A DNA stretch of 64,000 nt. Source: Polytrichum commune (Eukaryota > Streptophyta > Polytrichopsida > Polytrichales > Polytrichaceae). The position numbers and the translations under genes are program-made. Below are positions 34,976 to 47,010 of the stretch, piece by piece. The notes under the pieces are model-generated. The model searched no databases. It was not told the origin of the DNA and worked only from the letters and a program-made list of their open reading frames with translations. Numbering within the stretch: the first letter of the stretch is position 1; the number at the start of each line of letters is the position of its first letter. The stretch is from assembly GCA_950295325.1 (NCBI GenBank), contig OX485806.1:19654001-19718000 (forward strand). The letters are read 5' to 3'.

Positions 34976-35232
34976 ATTTTGCAGTCCTTATGATTTCTGT
35001 CCTCCTAGACGGGGATATTTTGCAGCGCCATACAATCCACCCTCTATAAATGTTACACCTATAAGTGTTAACCCTCTCTAAATGTTAACTTTCTTCTACT
35101 CCCCACATATTGCACACTATAAATGTTAAACTTGTTAACTGTTAACAAAATGGTACTCCCTTCTTTGTAAATTTGATTCTATAAATGTTAACGAATGAAA
35201 TACAACCATAATATGATTGTGAGGGAGAGAAG

Positions 35233-35318
35233 GGCAATGGTTCTTTGCCAAGACGAACAAACACTCTATTCACGCTGATCCTATAAAAGGATCGGAGTTT
35301 TTATCTATCTATCTATCT
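35233..35318 (+). mobile_element. Nested short retroposon fragment
   Basis: An 86-bp insert flanked by GAGGGAGAGAAG (35221-35232) and GAGGGAGAGGAG (35319-35330), a 12-bp target-site duplication with one change. Its 3' end has a small hairpin (CTGATCC/GGATCGG) and a (TATC)n tail, as in truncated SINE or LINE 3' ends. Confidence 0.65.
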
Positions 35319-35336
35319 GAGGGAGAGGAGTGTGAG

Positions 35337-35528
35337 GTGGAACCCATTCCATCTTATAGTGACTTGCAATCTAGTTTTGGTACCATTAGAAGGTACATGG
35401 AATCACGTTCATGTGATGTGTCCAAGTATGTGGGTTTGTTGGTGCAGATTGAGAAATATTTGCAAGTTGTGCATGCAGATGAATCTCACCAAAGAACCAT
35501 TGATTCATACTTCACCCGTGATTTGTAA
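35337..35528 (+). pseudogene. Pogo/Tigger-like transposase, C-terminal fragment
   Basis: About 63 codons end with VEKYLQVV-type helix (here LLVQIEKYLQVVHAD) and QRTIDSYFTRDL. The combination of a short helix with a Gln/Arg...I-x-x-(F/Y)-F tail is how many Tigger/CENP-B-like transposases finish. Nothing of the DDE core or the DNA-binding half remains. Its place inside terminal repeats of pogo type supports the call. Confidence 0.65.
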
Positions 35529-35789
35529 ACTTGATATTGAATAAAGTTTTGATTGGGTTTGCAATTTTATGAATGGTATTCTCTCACAAGGACTCTTCAC
35601 TATTGCTTATATGTATAAATGTTAAGATTTGTATATTGCTCAAAAAAGTAATTTTATAATTGTTAACTCTTAACACCTCTATAAATGTTAACTTTGATCC
35701 ACTCCCGAGGGTTAACATTTATAGAGGGTAGACTGTATACCTCCAGATTTGATGCAAAATCTCTTAAGGGTTGGGTTATGGGGGGTGCC

Positions 35790-36060
35790 TCTACTCTAAA
35801 TCTCAAGAGAGCTGCAACCTTCGCCGAAATTGGACTGTCCAATTCTTCACATGCCAGTTTGCATCCTCCACATGGTGTCACATCTCCTATATACATAAAG
35901 AAAGCGGCAGATTTCAAGTAGAATAAGTTAGTAAGTCGGGGTCAAATCTTCCACATGCCGTTTGCTCAGTGCATCTGTAGGGTTTTACAAAATAAGCTCC
36001 AGATCTCGAGGAGTAGAATAAGTATTTTCAATCTCGGCTCCAGGAATTTGTGAGGCTACA
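35790..36060. repeat. Degenerate ~190-bp tandem repeat, block 2
   Basis: Continues the array of 33420-34190: AATCTCAAGAGAGCTGCAAC, then TTCTTCACATGCCAGTTTGC, then AGCTCCAGATCTCGAGGAG, then GAATTTGTGAGGCTACAGGG. It ends about 200 bp before the likely transcription start of the phosphate transporter gene. Confidence 0.7.
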
Positions 36061-36229
36061 GGGTATCTAGGCCCCTCGCCCGGACCGCAGGCGGCTGCAG
36101 CAAATTAGCACTTTCATTTGTTGTTTTGAATATGTAAGTAAGTAGGTCGGATGCCGCGGCCATAGATGGTTCTTTAACTTCTTCATCCTCGCGCACTTCT
36201 GATCCATTAGTTGCAGCTTTACTTCCTTA

Positions 36230-38180
36230 CAACTCTTTTACGCAGTCTGGTAAGGAGAGAGAGGGAGAGCGAGAGCGATGAAGTCGGAGTTAACATTGCT
36301 TAACTTTGCCTAACTTAAGCCTGGAGGGTGTTTGTGGTCACGTTTTGTCTTCACTTGAAGGGACCGTGGAGGTTACATACACAAGTTAGAGTTCGGTTTT
36401 TCCGCCACCTGAGTTTTGGGGCTTGGATCTGGTTGTCTGCCATCATCACAAGTTGCACTTCGTGATCCGATTTTCGTTTCGACCCGGGGTTTTGGGTTGG
36501 TTTGATCTGGTTGCGTTTCGTTCACAAGCTACAAAAACCCTCAGTAAGTAGTTCATGGTTGTGGTGTGGTCCAGTTTACATCCTGATCTCCTCATGTTTT
36601 GCAAGGCTGAGAAATTCTATCATCATCGTCATTCCCAAGGATAATTCTTCTCCGGAAGCCATAGACGGTTGTTGTTGCCATAGCATCATCATCATCATCA
36701 TTATTTAGCAGCAACAGCTGCAGAAAGGAAGAAGAATAAGCGAATCCGGGAGTCACTACTCGCATCTCCGCAACTTTGCCACAAGCCTTGGCTGAAAGTG
36801 TGTATTTCTGTCTCAAGAACAGAAGACAAAGGGCAAATTTACCGAAGTGGCTCCCAGGTCACGGAATTGGCGGCAGCTGTGCAGGGCTGCTATGTGTGTA
36901 GGTCAGGTTAAGCAAGTTTCGGGGTAAGGCTTTTGAGCGGAGAGAGTGGTTTTAATTTTCTGTTGTGGTCGAATTCGGAGAGCCAGGCTCGTGATGGTGG
37001 ATCTTGTGCTCACAATGCCTGTTTGAAGATGAAGAATCCTTTAATCATGCCTGGTAGTCATGGGAGTCCTGGAATAAGGGAGTATGAGAATTAAGAGAGT
37101 TCGAGAGAGATTTCAATGGCAAAAGGTTTTGGTTGTGTTCATAAGATGGTGGAACGCTTTAGTTTATCTGGAAGTCTATGGAGGATTGGTGGTCTGTCTT
37201 CTTCGTTTCGTTTCCTCTTTCGGACCGAGAAGGCCAGGAAACTCTTGATGATGAAACCCTCAAGGCCATGTCACCTTTGAAAAGTGCAAGGTTTTTGATT
37301 GATTGTTTGTTCGTTGTCAAGGAATGAGCGAAGTGCTATGTAGTGGATCGTCCTGTCTTGGAGGAAGTTTGTGGTGTAATTGTTGTGATGATTGATCTAA
37401 GCTTAACCCTGCTGTTCCATTACTCTTAAGCCGCAAGTGTACTCCCTCCAAAATGTAGGAACTTTAGTGCGGGATTTTGGAAAGCGTTTGTTTTTGTGTC
37501 ACATGTGTCCTGGCAATGCAGGTGACCTAACACCTTCTTCACCTTTCTGGTATCTTTGAGCTACAAATCTTCCATGTCATGTTGCTCAGAGCTTTTGGCG
37601 GTCTTTGCAACAGAATTGGGGGCCATAAACTATGGGTAGAGGTTCCTTGGATCGAAGAGAACAACATACTTTTTGGTTAATTGGTTACTCCTCTTCCACC
37701 AGGACAGAGATGAGTGGTCGGTGCTTTTCTAAGGAATCTTAGCAAGTCCTTCAGACTATCTGTGATGTAAGCCCTTTCTTTAGAACCCTTGAAGGAACTC
37801 TTGTTTCTGGAAGGAAGAACCCAAACTTTCTTTCTTTCCTTCAAGTCATGGCCCGAGTTCAAAAAGATATGGCTGAAGTCTAGTGTTTGAGAGATCCTGG
37901 TGTTGTCAATCCTGAAAAACTTGTTGGATCCCGAACGGTCATGGTTCGGAGGAGCAAACATGGTTTCACAAAAAGCTTGTAAAATGTTAGCATGGATCCT
38001 TTGCCTCAATGAAGGATGTGGCTATTCTTCCTTTCGTGAAAATTCTGAACAAGTGTGGCCCTTGGTTGTGGCAGGTGTCTGGGTTCATGCATAGCATAAT
38101 TCAAGATCACTTTGCAGTGAGGAATTCTCTGGTGCTCCACATAGATTAGCGCTTGCCACAGTGAGGCGAGGCGAGGCAAG
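36230..38180 (+). promoter_or_regulatory. Probable 5' leader region of the SPX-MFS gene
   Basis: The sequence becomes less AT-rich here. A GA-rich stretch at 36250-36275 resembles plant 5' UTR starts. A good donor (GTAAGT) at about 36544 and acceptor-like CAG sites shortly before 38181 suggest that the leader may contain an intron. Short upstream ATGs occur. A CAT(CAT)n microsatellite lies at 36682-36703. The transcription start is not proven; this is inference from position and composition. Confidence 0.4.
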
Positions 38181-41100
38181 ATGGTGCATTTTGGGCATTA
38201 CATCTTGGCCAATCAAATACCCGGCTGGGAAGAGTGCGTAGCCAAACCCTCAATCAGAATTTCTGTCTTTCAAAGAATGGTTTCTGTGAGAGTGCAATCT
38301 ATGTGTTGAGGAGGTGGCTATCCAGAGATGGTATGCTTCCTTCTATGCGAAAATTCTCACGTGGACCTTGGTTGTGCAGTTACTACATCGGCTACAAGTC
38401 GCTGAAAAAAAGGATAAAACACTATTCTGGTCGTGCTCATGCCTCCACTGCCACGGAGGACGAACGCCATGAAATTGTGAAATCATTCTCAGAGCTTCTG
38501 GATTCTCAGGTTGGCACTTTAGAATAGACAAGCAATTTTCGGCTCTTCTTGTAGATATGTGGGCAGCCCTTTGATGCTTTACAATTGGCAGATGCTAATA
38601 TGAAGATAAATACATTAACTTAGTCCCCTCAGATCGTGGTTGAAGCTCTGAGGCAACCAGAGCCAATTATGGACGTTACGTGTTCTTCTGTTTCTTGAGA
38701 GAAGTACCGAAGCTTGGTGCATTTATTTGTCAAGGGCCTAGAAAATAACAGTTCTCCCACTACAGGTAGTATGTTTTCCGCTTTCTTTGTCTTTCTGTTT
38801 CGATTGCAATTAGCTACAACCTCAGATCCTGATTTCAGCTTTCCACCCTGGTGTCATGTAAGAGTTATGAAATTTCAAGAATGCAAGGATTATAACGAAC
38901 TTCAGGTCCATGGGTTCTAAGAATAACTTAATACTAGGTTAATGATTGTATGTAACATAATATCAGTTTGTGTTCATAAAATATTGGGCAGTTGCTCTGC
39001 AAGGACTATGAAATGTGGAAGATTTCAATAGGTGTGGGTATTGTTTATGTTGCAGATAGAGAAAATTGTGTTGTTTCTGATAGAGAAGCAAGGACTTCTA
39101 GCAGAGCGGTTGCAAAGACTGCGAAAACAACGAGAAGAATCCACACAAGAGTATTATGTGGGTGATGTATCTGGACTTGGTGAGCCTCCGTATAGCCCGG
39201 CGATAGTGCCTTGGCGAATGATGGATGAATATAGGTACTTGGGATTCATAACCTCTATTTTATAAAATGTATATGCTGATTCCAATTGATTTCCCAATTG
39301 GTTGTGATAACTGTTTAGTGCTAAGTACTGGCTTCCAGTTTTTTGTGACATGTCCAGTCATTAATCTGGAATTTGAAGAATGCGATAGATAGCAGAGTTC
39401 ATGACGCTTCATTATCAATGTTAACAGAAACACTGAAGATCACATGACTTGTTTGTGGACATTGGAGTATATTGCAAGAATACACGTCTTCAGTCCATGT
39501 GCTCAAACTTTGAGAACAGTAGAGTTATCCTTTCACTCAATGAGCCTTTCCATTAGGAGTTGGTCCCCTATGTTTTCTTATTGGTTGCTTTGCATACTCT
39601 TATCAATTCTTTCCACTTGTGGTGCACTTGGAGGCAGTGTTTAAGTTTGAATGAAGAGCAACCTCTTGAGGTTCATTGAGTGAGATCAAACTCATCTTGG
39701 CATGCCAAAAGGTGCTAAAACAAGTTTGGCACTCAGTGAACCGCAAGAGGTTGCTCTTCATTTGAACCTCCACACTACCTTCAAGCATGCACCAAAAACT
39801 TACCGAACATGGAAAGTGTTGTATGCAAAACAACCAACTCCCAATGAAAAATTCATGTTGAGTCAGAGAAGAACTCTATTGACAGTATCGATAGCACTTG
39901 CAATATCAGCAATATAGAGATGCTTTGAAGTTACACTTTGGGTACACTTGTCAGATGATCAGGTGGGACTCAGATTGCAAACAGAATCTACCTGGTTTTT
40001 TGGTTCGGCTTTGTGGATTTCTAGAGGCCTAACATGTGTGAAACTTTGGTGCAGGCAAGTCGGGTTAGACCTTCTGCAACTGTTAAATTTTGTAGAGCTT
40101 AATGCAACAGGCCTTCGGAAAATACTGAAAAAATTCGATAAACGAGTCGGCTTTCGTCTTGGGAGTCAGTATATAGCGTCCAGAACCAATCATCCTTTTT
40201 CACATCTCCAGCAGGTTTTTCGAACAGTGGTAAGCTTATTTCAAACCTGACATATAAGATCTTACATTTAAAGTATTTAGCTTTTTCAATAGTCAGACCG
40301 AATGCTACCATGTGCAGGCCAACTTACTAGTCTAGCCTAGGCTGAAACCTTTTAGGAGATTTTGCTCCATGTATCCGTTTTTTCCCAGATAAGTAGGCCC
40401 AGGTTAATTAATATTACAGGCTCTACCTAACATCTCCTCAAATCAAATAAACCTTGGGCTCCACTGGTACCTACTGCTTAAAACAAAACAAAAAACACCT
40501 ACCAGGTTTGCGGTTGATTCCCTCTGAAATGTATGGCTATTTCTCATCTTATAGCACTGATACTTGTGTTGTTGCTGGTTGTTGGCAGGGATTAGGAGCT
40601 ATGGTGGCTACAATATCTCGGAACCTTGCTGAGATTCGACATGAAAGTATGGAGACAGACTCAACAAGTAGTGCCATTTCTCTATTCCGTAGTTCTTCTC
40701 TTCCAAGACGAGTTATTGAAGACGAGCCAATCATTCAGGTCAACTACCTCAATGTTTTTGTAGTCTTACTGTTGTTGTATGGGAGACAGACATTCTTATT
40801 TACAAAGGCACATATTACAACAAATTGACCCTTTCATTAGTATCCTCTTTTGTTTGAACATGGAACACCTAGGACCAGTAATGAAAGGGGCAATAAGATG
40901 CACATTAGAGGCAATGAGAGACAATTACTCAACAATTACAAGTCTCGTGAATTGGATCACGCTCAGTTGTTTATGAGAACTGAATGATGACACCATCTCT
41001 TTCTTTGAGGAAATAACAAAAATATTTGGTGATAATTAGTAAGGGCGAATACTAGGTCGAGAAATTTGGGAATCTTGAGTGTGTTGAAGGGAAATTCATT

Positions 41101-44100
41101 ACTAAATATCTTTTTTTAAAGTATTAGTGAACTTTGTTTATTTCCAGGCAATAGTGGAGACAATGCGTCGCTTAACCCAGGAGGTCAGCATTAAATCCTT
41201 TGTGGCCAATGAACTTCTACTACCAGTACCAAAAGAGGAGATATCTGGAATGCTCAGGAAGCAAGAGGATGCTCATTTTATGTCAATACAGCTCAACCTC
41301 TTCAATACGTTTTTATACATGGTGATTAACCTCTTCCTTTCAACAATGAGTCTGCATTTAAGTTTGACATATTTTGTTAAAGCCTTTCTTGCATTGTAGT
41401 GAATCAATATTTCAGGATTATACTATCCAATTCTTAATTTTCTTAAACCTGTGAAATACCGCCGACCTTTGTTTGACACTTACTTTGAATTTTTTGCAGG
41501 TCAATTACTACATAGTGGTACCATCTTCTGATGATTATGCACAACTGCTAAATGCTCCAGCCACTTTGTGTGGAGTTATTATAGGTTCCATGCCGTTAGC
41601 AGCTTTGGTATCTGCACTTGTGTATAGTTGGTGGTCCAATTATTCTTACAAAGCTCCTCTAATTGTCAGTACTCTGATATTGATGGCTGGCAATTTAATG
41701 TATGCTTTGGCACTTTACTTCAACTCCATCTGGCTTCTGCTCATTGGCAGATTCTTATGCGGGTAACTCATCTTACACCCCTTTATTGTGGACTATCAGT
41801 TATTTCCTTTTAGCCCCTTGGTATCCATCATGGTGACCACAGTGTTGGTTATTATCCTGATAGGACTGAAGTATTCAAGGGAATGGTGCAAGGATGACAG
41901 ATTTGTAACTCCTGACCAAGTATTTATTTTGCATGTCGCAGGTTGGGAGGGGCAAGGGCTATCAATAGAAGATATATTTCCGACCATGTTCCAGTAAAGC
42001 AGCTCACAAGCGCATCTGCTGCCTTCGTGAGTGCAAGTGCTTTGGGAATGGCTGTTGGCCCAGCTCTTGCTGGTCTGCTTAGCAGGATTAACTTTAAGGT
42101 TGTTGAAATTTGAATCACCATGTCCTTTTTTTGACCTTGAAATGGTTGCAGTGTTGCATACTGAGAAATTGTTGGTCTCCTGTTGGCAGATTATTTTGTT
42201 GTTATTGGCTAAATGCATATACTATTGTTAAGACTTAACCTTATTAGACCCCCTTAACATTAGAGGTTGAGTTGAGAATGGAGACTTCCAATTGTTCACT
42301 CAAATTCACTCCACACATGAGCTTTCAACTTGAGAGCTTGAACTTCTTACTGGGCGCACATTTCTTAGATGGTGCCTTGATGGATCGCATGTGGAACGAA
42401 TACAACAAGCTTTCGGTCAAAATTATAAGCTTAGGAATGTTGAGAGCTTGAGCTCTCATTTTGTGGGCCCTAAGCGAATGTGCTTTCAGGCATTCTTTGG
42501 CTTGTAGTGCTTCTTTGTTTAGTATCATCCCTGTTGATATCTCACTTTGAGCATGGACACTTTACACTTTGCTCAAACTATTAAGAGTTTGAAGATTGGT
42601 CTAGCTCTCAATAGTTTGAGTTTTGGATGAAAACTTGTCAACTTCAAGTATCAAAACTCCTGAAAACCATTGCCAAGTTTGAGCTCCAAATTGAGTTTTA
42701 GTGTAAAAGGGGGCCTTAAACTCTACTATGCACATGTACTTTTAATTGTAAACCACTGTGTATTCTTGTGTAGGTTGTACTGATGCATTCATTGTGATTT
42801 TAACATGCAGATATATGGAGCACCTGTAAACTTTGTGACTGCCCCTGGTTGGTTGATGTGCGTGGGTTGGGGACTTTACCTTGTCCTAATTTTGACCTTC
42901 TTCAAGGAACCCGAACGACCAGGTGTAGTTTCAAGGCCAAGCTCTGAAAAGAATTTGGCTGGAATGGAAGAGAATACAGCTGGGACATTGCGAGCACCTC
43001 TGCTTTCAGGCAGCCTTCCACAACAACAACCATTATCTGATGAAGAAGAAGGCGAAGTTGATGACTCAGATTATGGAGACGACAAAGCAGTTGAAACATT
43101 TGGAGAGCTTTTGAAGGAGTTAACGCTCCCAATCAGAATTCTGTTGTGGATCTACTTCATGCTCAAGTTTGCTTCGGAGCTTCTCATTTCCGAGTCCAGT
43201 ATTCTGTCCACGTATTATTTTAATTGGACAACATCTCAGGTAAAACATTTAACTTTCATATCTACCTTGGTGGAGCGTGAATTAAAATCATGAAGATTGT
43301 GCAAACCTATCCCTCGTGAGTAATTTTATGGTACAGTTTTTGGGTTTAATTGACCATCTTGCCCATTTAGATTTAGGTGTTCTATTGGCGTTTTGTCAAG
43401 AGGGTGGCAGTAATGACAATTTATAGATATTTTTTTTTGTGGTGCATCCAGGTTTCCATCTTTTTGTCGCTGTTAGGTTTGACGGTACTGCCAATCAGTG
43501 CCGTAGTTGGCAATTGCATAAGTAACATCTATGAAGACAGGTAAGCTGCTCTTTTAAGTAGGATTTTGAAGGTGTCATTCAGAAGTAAATGACCTAATGG
43601 TGAGTTTATACATATGTTGATATTCTAAAAGGTGTACTTTATTCTTCTTCTTTTTGGTACTGTACAGAATGATATTACAGGCTTCAAAATTTGAATGTTG
43701 TTGGCCAGTAGAATTAATTGTTTTAATCATAGATGCAGTCTTGGAGAGGAAGGTTACTCTTTGAATATCAATAAGGGTTATGACTATATTTGTGGCTTGT
43801 GAGTAGTCATTTGAGGCATCCTAATTTTTGGCTGGCAAGTAACACATTTTTGGGGGGCAGGTTGGTGGTATTGTGGTCACAGGTTACAACTGGGCTAGGT
43901 GTGGTAGCCATCATATGTTACAGTCCTTATTTGCACTACAGCACATACCAATATGTAGTTGCTGCAATCCTCATTTTTGTGTCGACAAACATTCTTGAAG
44001 GTACCTTGGCTTCAATATGCACGTATTTGCAAGGAGATTATCATGAGTATGACTTTGTTTCTTCCAGCCAAAGACAGTTACTAAAATAAACTGACAAAGC

Positions 44101-44833
44101 TTCCTTTCTTGATTATTACACCCTAGACACAAATCCTTCCAAGTATTCTCAGGTGTACAATGATTTTTTTTCAGCCTGCCTGCATGTTCCTACCTTACAA
44201 ATATTAGAGTTATCTTCGAACTTAGTGTGGATTTTGGTCAGGAGGTGGTTGTTTTGCAAACAACACCTTCCATGTTGGTAAATTTTTGGTGCATGCTTGG
44301 AGGTGTAATTTGGAGGTTTGAATAAAGAACATCCTATATTGGTTGATTTCAGCATGCCAAGAGTGGCTAAAATGTGTTTGGCTCAATGAACCGAAATAGG
44401 TTGCTCTCCATTCAAATTCAAACACTACCTCCAAGGATACACCATCACAAGGGAAAGCTATGACTTACTTTGTATGCACAATAAAAAAATGGGAAATACA
44501 TAGGGGACCAACTCCCTATTGAAAGTTATGCCTTTCCTAGTTATGCCTTTCATAATCTAGATGGCTTACGATGCTTGGTGTTGTGCTTGTGCAGGAGTGA
44601 ATATGTCACTGTTGTCAAAGGTTATGTCACCACGGCTATCCCGAGGTGTTTTTAATTGTGGGCTCCTTTCAACAGAAGCCGGCACTCTTGCACGTGCTTT
44701 GGCCGATGGATTAATCACAATTGCTGGAAAAGGGGGTGTCCAACATCTCGCAAATTTCACCATGATTCCAACCCTATTCCTTGTGGTATACACCACAATC
44801 TACACGTGGACGGGCTATTACTCCCTCTACTGA
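38181..44833 (+). CDS. SPX-MFS vacuolar phosphate transporter (VPT/PHT5 type)
   Basis: Twelve exons join in frame to 725 codons: 38181-38233, 38380-38509, 39056-39234, 40055-40229, 40589-40738, 41148-41321, 41500-41762, 41942-42098, 42811-43239, 43452-43540, 43861-44000, 44595-44833. All introns are GT-AG. Plants use this family to move phosphate into the vacuole; the SPX domain senses inositol pyrophosphates. Residues 1 to about 175 are SPX, with an N-terminal Lys helix (K24, K27, K28) and a basic C-terminal helix [10 protein letters not shown] (142-151). Residues about 270-725 form the MFS membrane part, with [15 protein letters not shown] after its early helices, an acidic cytosolic loop at 504-518 and STEAGTLAR near the end. 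Length is close to the ~700 aa of the family. Start ATG opens MVHFG, matching the usual MV-FG start. Introns 3, 8 and 11 hold MITE-like insertions. Confidence 0.96.
39556..39842. mobile_element. Foldback MITE family H in intron 3
   Basis: Ends GGAGTTGGTCCCCTATG and CAACCAACTCC. Long arms (AATGAAGAGCAACCTCTTG and AAGAGGTTGCTCTTCATT) pair across about 90 bases. The same family is in intron 11 (44241-44516). Confidence 0.78.
42247..42715. mobile_element. Tourist-like MITE in intron 8
   Basis: Ends GACCCCCTTAACA and TGTAAAAGGGGGCC, flanked by TTA on both sides (42244-42246 and 42716-42718). 469 bp, non-coding, rich in GAGCTTGA/TCAAGCTC-like internal repeats. Confidence 0.75.
44241..44516. mobile_element. 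Foldback MITE family H in intron 11
   Basis: Left arm GGAGGTGGTTGTTTTGCAAA; right end CATAGGGGACCAACTCCC. Internal blocks GGTGCATGCTTGGAGG and GAACCGAAATAGGTTGCTCT correspond to the copy in intron 3. Confidence 0.75.
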
Positions 44834-45400
44834 TGATCATTCTTCTATGATTTATTGGCTATATACCGTTTTTCAATTCTTACCTCCACTTTTCACTTGT
44901 CGGGGGTAAAATAGATTGTGCAGATCAAAAGCTGGAAGGAGGTCTTCTTTCCAGGAAATTTGCAGCTTCAAGAAACTGTATATCGTATACCACTTGCTTC
45001 ATTGACAAAATCCAAATAGCAACCATGGGAAAAGGAAATTGGAAGCCTCAATTGATTCATCTTCATTGTCAAGATCGAGTATACTTATTAGGGTGTGGAT
45101 GCGGACGCAGTCAGTAACATATTTTGCAGATTCTCAGCTGGGAGACATCTGTTGTGAACTGCTTGGACCAATTACTGGCACTGATTGAATTACACAAATT
45201 GTTGGTGTGGTGGATGGATTAGTGGATAAAGCAAATTTTGTACAACAGAGTTTCAGCAGCAGCCAATTTGAGGCTGGGATTGACATCCAAGATGCCAATC
45301 AATCCTTCATTGAGTGGTGAAGGTTTTCATTTGTACTCAGTTTCATTTCAGGAACTGGTATACTGGTTGAAATAAACTCCAAGCAATTTATTTTATGCTA
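44834..45400 (+). terminator. 3' UTR and poly-A signal of the SPX-MFS gene
   Basis: The stop TGA is at 44831-44833. An AATAAA at 45371-45376, about 540 bases downstream and followed by T-rich sequence, is a plausible poly-A signal. The exact cleavage site is unknown. Confidence 0.45.
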
Positions 45401-46789
45401 CAGAGAGTTGCCACATTTGGGCTCAATAGTGGAAAATTGTGAAAGTAAAAATTGGATTGAATTTTTGATGTACGTAAAAACATTCAGTTGGCTTAAATGT
45501 TCTTGATATGATATCTTTGGAATGCTCATGCATTTTCAATCATGGAGCAAAGAATGTGTTTATTTGAAGCTTGTTCGCATGTTTGTTGAATTTTTATGAT
45601 TCGAACAGCTAAGTAGGTGATGCAATTGTGTGCAAACTTTCCATTTACCTACTTTGTGTCAACTTTTGCACCTTGTAAGGTTGATGATGCTAACTAAGTT
45701 AGCTTCCTTAATTGGACACCTATTTTTTGCTCTTAATCGGTGGGACATCGCTTTAATTCGGTGGGTGAGTAACACATGGTGATTTAACTGCCGCCTTGAT
45801 GATATTGGGGTTTGTCACCCTTGCAAAAGTTGTATCCATTGTCCTCCATAATTAGGAGTGCTCTCTACCAAGCTATCACACGTTTGATTTTTGTGCTAGA
45901 GGTGGGAAATTAGGATGTGCCAACTTGGGAAAATTAGGAGGTGGCATGTGGCTATGAGGTACTGACCAACTTGTATTGTGGGCAATTAAAAAAATATTGC
46001 TTGTAAATGTAACAATTATGTGGTAGAAATGGAGGCATTAGTAATACTTATAAAGTGTTATCACAATCTTAATGAAAAAAATAAACTTCCAAATATTTAG
46101 TGACCAAAATAAGAGCCAATTATTGTTTGATAAGACTCTTCAACTTTCTTAAATACGGGAAATAATGATCGATTTCTCTAATATATTTGATCTTACAGTG
46201 AAATCAAGGCCTACAAAAAATACTAGTGATGACTTGCACTTGCGCAATACTTACCTAGAATATACAACAAACCAAGTGAATAGCACTCGACACATTTGTA
46301 ATCACAAGAATGAAAGTCGCAAGAAGAGAAACTAAGGTAAGAAATAGACATTGATAGACATGCCAATGGTTCAACAAACAATTATGAAGTTTCCAAAAGA
46401 AATTTGAGACTCAACAATAAAACTCCTCACCACCCTAATAAAAGGCTTACATGTAAGACATTTTGGATATGCTTATACATGAGTTGGTTTAGATAATCAA
46501 ATTGGTGAGGCTCACTCTCAACCACTCTTTGCATTTCCCGATCTCCAACACTATCTAGCATTGGCTCACTCTCCACCCTCCTACATTGTCACGTCCAATA
46601 GTGATCATAAATTCACAGCTTATTCACAACATTAAACTATACATTTCATGGATTTTGGTGCAAGTAACAAATTTTACAATGTAAATTAACAAAGAGGGGA
46701 GTACAATTTCTTTTTATTACAAAATAAAAAATAACACTTAGAGAGGGTAGACTAAATTTGGATCTCAACATTTATGTAAATAATGAAAT
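45401..46789. other. No gene seen
   Basis: AT-rich intergenic DNA. No coding or transposon signal was recognised. Confidence 0.5.
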
Positions 46790-47010
46790 GTAATCATGGA
46801 TGATTGAATTTTGGATGAAAATCACTTAATAAGTGACAATAATTGCAACATTATCGTTCTATAATGCCCAATTTATTTTATATTATTTTAAGGAATGACA
46901 AGTAATGTTAGGTTTACAATAGTGATGGTGATACCACGCATGCGGTTTACAATTATTGAGCAAGACAAATAGAATTGGTGACAGTCAATACAATAATTAG
47001 TGTGATGAAC
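46790..47010 (+). mobile_element. MITE family B, right part
   Basis: Matches the right half of 3789-4168 (ATGATTGAATTTTGGATGAA, then AAGGAATGACAAGTAATGTT) and ends near CAATAATTAGTGTGATG. Confidence 0.65.

Larger units (their letters stand above)
35033..35735 (+). mobile_element. Emigrant/Lemi1-like (pogo, Tc1/mariner) element
   Basis: Terminal repeats CAATCCACCCTCTATAAATG and, at the right, the complement of CAGTCTACCCTCTATAAATG, about 23 bp with two mismatches. They are flanked by TA on both sides (35031-35032 and 35736-35737). The CCTCTATAAAT core resembles the ends of Arabidopsis Emigrant/Lemi1 elements, which derive from pogo. The motif TATAAATGTTAA recurs about six times near both ends and may be a transposase-binding repeat. 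Inside is a fragment of a pogo/Tigger-like transposase and a small nested retroposon (35233-35318). Confidence 0.82.

Noticed and set aside
37677-38009. 110-codon minus-strand frame in the transporter leader region
   Set aside because: No domain, and it overlaps the probable 5' leader of a well-supported gene on the other strand.
41796-42218. 140-codon minus-strand frame
   Set aside because: Antisense to exon 8 of the phosphate transporter and its introns; the + strand exon is certain.
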